Source: Polaromonas sp. (GTDB taxonomy: Bacteria > Pseudomonadota > Gammaproteobacteria > Burkholderiales > Burkholderiaceae_C). From it: a DNA stretch of 7,101 nucleotides. The position numbers and the translations under genes are program-made. The notes beneath the pieces were generated by a model, which saw only the letters and a list, made by a program, of their open reading frames with translations, had not been told where the DNA came from and made no database searches. How positions within the stretch are numbered: the stretch's first letter is position 1; the number at the start of each line of letters is the position of its first letter. Location: the NCBI GenBank assembly GCA_026786065.1, contig JAJAYS010000018.1, positions 1-7,101 on the forward strand, written 5' to 3'. This document shows positions 5,002 through 7,101 of the stretch, in pieces.

Positions 5002-5886
5002 ATGGCCGCAGACGCAAACGCCCCAACAGCCAGTGAATACATCGTTCACCACCTGACGCACTGGCAAAACAAGCCCCAGACAGAAATCGTCGATTTCAGC
5101 GTCTTCAACCTCGATTCCATTTTCTTCTCGTTGCTTATTGGCGTCGTTGGCTGTTTCTTCCTGTGGAAGGCAGCGCGCAGCGCCACGTCCGGCGTGCCCG
5201 GACGCTTCCAGGCGGCGGTCGAAATCATGGTCGAAATGGTAGATGGCCAGGCCAAGGCGATCGTCCACAACGCCAACAGCCGAAAACTCGTCGCGCCGCT
5301 GGCGCTGGTCGTATTTGTCTGGATCTTCCTGATGAACGCGATGGACCTGCTGCCGCTGGATCTGTTGCCGGAAATCTGGACCAAGATCTACGGCGCAGCC
5401 GGCGGCGACCCGAGCCATGCTTACCTGCGCGTGGTGCCGACCGCCGACCTGTCGGTCACGATGGGCCTCGCGGTATCGGTGCTGTTTATCTGCCTGTTCT
5501 ACAACATCAAAATCAAGGGCTTGGGAGGCTGGGCGCATGAGCTGGTCTCGGCCCCATTCGGCACCAGTAAAAACCCGTTTTTCGCCTTGATTTTGGGCAT
5601 TGTCAACATCGCCGAGCAGCTGATTTCTTTCGTCGCCAAAACCGTATCGCACGGCATGCGGCTGTTCGGCAATATGTACGCTGGGGAGCTGGTGTTCATG
5701 CTGATCGCCCTGTTGGGTGGCTCGTGGGCCTTCTCGGCGGACCTCGGTAGCCTGATGCTGCTTTTGCTGCATGTGGTGGCGGGATGGGCCTGGGCGGTGT
5801 TTCACATCATCATTATTTTGTTGCAGGCGTTCGTGTTCATGATGTTGACGCTGGTTTACATCGGGCAGGCGCACGACGCCCATTGA
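5002..5886 (+). CDS. atpB: F1Fo ATP synthase subunit a
   Basis: Subunit a forms the two half-channels that carry protons to and from the c-ring of the Fo motor in the inner membrane. The 294 residues start at MAADANAPTASEYIVHH; the frame is open for 24 further codons upstream, but those overlap the end of atpI. Diagnostic features are MNAMDLLPLDLLP (111-123), the essential arginine Arg220 within VSHGMRLFGNMYAGELVF, Glu229 in the same helix, and the C-terminal helix with His268 in WAVFHIIIILLQAFVFMMLTLVYI. Several hydrophobic helices are evident, with the first at about 37-56. Length is as expected for Proteobacteria. It starts 10 bp after atpI with only a weak purine-rich GAAGAA upstream, so translation may be partly coupled to atpI. 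Confidence 0.98.
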   Translation: MAADANAPTASEYIVHHLTHWQNKPQTEIVDFSVFNLDSIFFSLLIGVVGCFFLWKAARSATSGVPGRFQAAVEIMVEMVDGQAKAIVHNANSRKLVAPLALVVFVWIFLMNAMDLLPLDLLPEIWTKIYGAAGGDPSHAYLRVVPTADLSVTMGLAVSVLFICLFYNIKIKGLGGWAHELVSAPFGTSKNPFFALILGIVNIAEQLISFVAKTVSHGMRLFGNMYAGELVFMLIALLGGSWAFSADLGSLMLLLLHVVAGWAWAVFHIIIILLQAFVFMMLTLVYIGQAHDAH

Positions 5887-6212
<326 letters not shown>

Positions 6213-6235
6213 GTTCCGCCTGCAACACCGCGTTG

Positions 6236-6241
6236 AAGGAG
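6236..6241 (+). promoter_or_regulatory. Shine-Dalgarno of atpF supporting a GTG start
   Basis: AAGGAG lies seven bases upstream of the GTG at 6249. Spacing and match are good, which fixes this non-ATG start for atpF. Confidence 0.8.
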
Positions 6242-6248
6242 ATTTACT

Positions 6249-6719
6249 GTGAGCATTAATGGAACTCTGGTCGCGCAGGCGATCGTCTTCGCATTGCTGG
6301 TGCTGTTCACGATGAAATTCGTGTGGCCACCGATTGCCAAGGCGCTCGACGAGCGTGCCCACAAGGTCGCTGAAGGGCTGGAGGCGGCCGACAAGGCCAA
6401 GGCCCAGCTGTCGGTTGCCAACAAGCGGGTCGAAGAAGACCTGGCCAAGTCGCGCAACGAGTCGGCCGTCCGTCTGGCCGAAGCCGAGCGCCGCGCGCAG
6501 GGCATGATCGAAGAGGCCAAGGCCAAAGCGGTCGAAGAAGGCAACAAGATCATTGCCGCTGCCAAAGTCGAAGCCGAGCAGCAAAGCGTCAAGGCCCGTG
6601 AGGTGCTGCGCGAGCAGGTCGCCGCATTGGCCGTCAAGGGCGCTGAGCAGATTCTGCGCAAGGAAGTCGATGCCCGTGTCCACTCCGACCTGCTGGGTCG
6701 TCTGAAGACCGAGCTGTGA
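6249..6719 (+). CDS. atpF: F1Fo ATP synthase subunit b
   Basis: Subunit b forms the peripheral stalk that holds F1 against the rotating c-ring, as a dimer anchored in the membrane by one N-terminal helix. The 156 residues match the usual length. A single hydrophobic helix lies at about 5-25, followed by the conserved [21 protein letters not shown] (24-44) and then a long, highly charged Ala/Lys/Glu-rich helix to about residue 140 that should form the right-handed coiled coil. The C-terminal [24 protein letters not shown] is the delta-binding end. Translation starts at GTG (6249), supported by AAGGAG at 6236-6241 and by N-terminal family similarity ([17 protein letters not shown]). Confidence 0.97.
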   Translation: MSINGTLVAQAIVFALLVLFTMKFVWPPIAKALDERAHKVAEGLEAADKAKAQLSVANKRVEEDLAKSRNESAVRLAEAERRAQGMIEEAKAKAVEEGNKIIAAAKVEAEQQSVKAREVLREQVAALAVKGAEQILRKEVDARVHSDLLGRLKTEL

Positions 6720-6765
6720 TTGCGGCGCCGCGTTTTTTGTTGACCCCAGCCCAGCGAGCACCATC

Positions 6766-7101
6766 ATGGCCGAACTAGCCACCATTGCCCGACCTTACGC
6801 CGAGGCGCTGTTCAAGTCGGCTGCGGCAGATCTGTCTGGCGCTACCGTCTGGCTCGACGAGCTGGCGGCAATTGCGTCCAATGCGCAGTTGCAGCAGTAC
6901 GCCGGCAACCCCGGCGTGACCGACGCACAAACCTTCGATGTCATCACCGGCGTTGCCAAAACGCCGCTACCCGACGCCGCCAGGAATTTTCTGCGTGTGG
7001 TGATTGCCAATGGCCGGGTCGGCGTGCTGCCCGAGATCGCCAGCCAATTCCGAGCGCTCAAAAACGCGCGCTCGGGCTCGGCCGACGCCACGGTCTTCAG
7101 C
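6766..7101 (+). CDS. atpH: F1Fo ATP synthase subunit delta, N-terminal part (cut by right edge)
   Basis: Delta sits on top of F1 and links it to the b-dimer of the peripheral stalk. The first 112 codons are present; the family is normally about 178 residues, so roughly a third is missing beyond the edge. Evidence is the N-terminal [17 protein letters not shown] (3-19), typical of OSCP/delta proteins, and [24 protein letters not shown] at about 76-99, the end of the helical N-terminal domain, where the 'N-R-L-x-x-L' type block is found. The ATG at 6766 lies 46 bp after atpF, with only a weak Shine-Dalgarno (CGAG). Context directly after atpI-B-E-F makes the call secure. Confidence 0.96.
   Translation, partial: MAELATIARPYAEALFKSAAADLSGATVWLDELAAIASNAQLQQYAGNPGVTDAQTFDVITGVAKTPLPDAARNFLRVVIANGRVGVLPEIASQFRALKNARSGSADATVFS

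Noticed and set aside
4996..5883. A 295-codon open frame antisense to atpB
   Set aside because: It is an exact shadow of atpB: rich in His, Gln and Arg, with no family resemblance, as expected from the reverse of a GC-rich membrane-protein gene.

Overview
The window looks like ordinary chromosomal DNA from a GC-rich betaproteobacterium. The lipA/lipB, AtpI and AtpF protein sequences suggest order Burkholderiales, most likely a Comamonadaceae-type genome. This placement is from memory of family sequences and was not checked by a search. The window has two divergent housekeeping blocks separated by a spacer of about 640 bp.

Left block, minus strand (positions 1 to 3782), in transcription order: a CopD-superfamily four-helix membrane protein, a DUF2062 membrane protein with a probable TTG start, a class IV PLP aminotransferase of the D-amino-acid aminotransferase type, a small DUF493 (YbeD-like) protein whose ATG overlaps the aminotransferase stop codon, lipB (octanoyltransferase), and the first 93 codons of lipA (lipoyl synthase, cut by the left edge). 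LipB moves an octanoyl group from acyl carrier protein to lipoyl domains and LipA inserts the two sulfurs, so the end of this block is a lipoate biosynthesis unit. DUF493 proteins are classically found beside lipB.

Spacer (3783 to 4418): no convincing gene. It holds a GC-rich inverted repeat, two copies of a dispersed palindromic repeat that begins GT(C/T)ATCCCGG, and a strong-looking sigma70-type promoter (TTGAGG, 17 bp, TATAAT). The promoter is followed by a possible 12-codon leader ORF whose stop codon abuts the atpI start.

Right block, plus strand (4419 to 7101): atpI, atpB, atpE, atpF and the start of atpH, the first five genes of a canonical F1Fo ATP synthase operon. They encode the assembly factor, the whole Fo sector (a, c, b) and the first 112 residues of delta. 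The key residues of a proton-driven enzyme are visible. atpE has a U-rich leader and a good Shine-Dalgarno, which fits the need for many copies of subunit c.

I found no new multi-gene system. The most interesting signal is in lipB. A 60-bp perfect-ended palindromic repeat has been accepted in frame immediately before the catalytic-lysine segment, next to six degenerate 15-bp tandem units, so repeat DNA now encodes about 50 residues of an essential-type enzyme. The neighbouring aminotransferase gene, and a second site in lipB, also show AT-richer in-frame insertions relative to their families.
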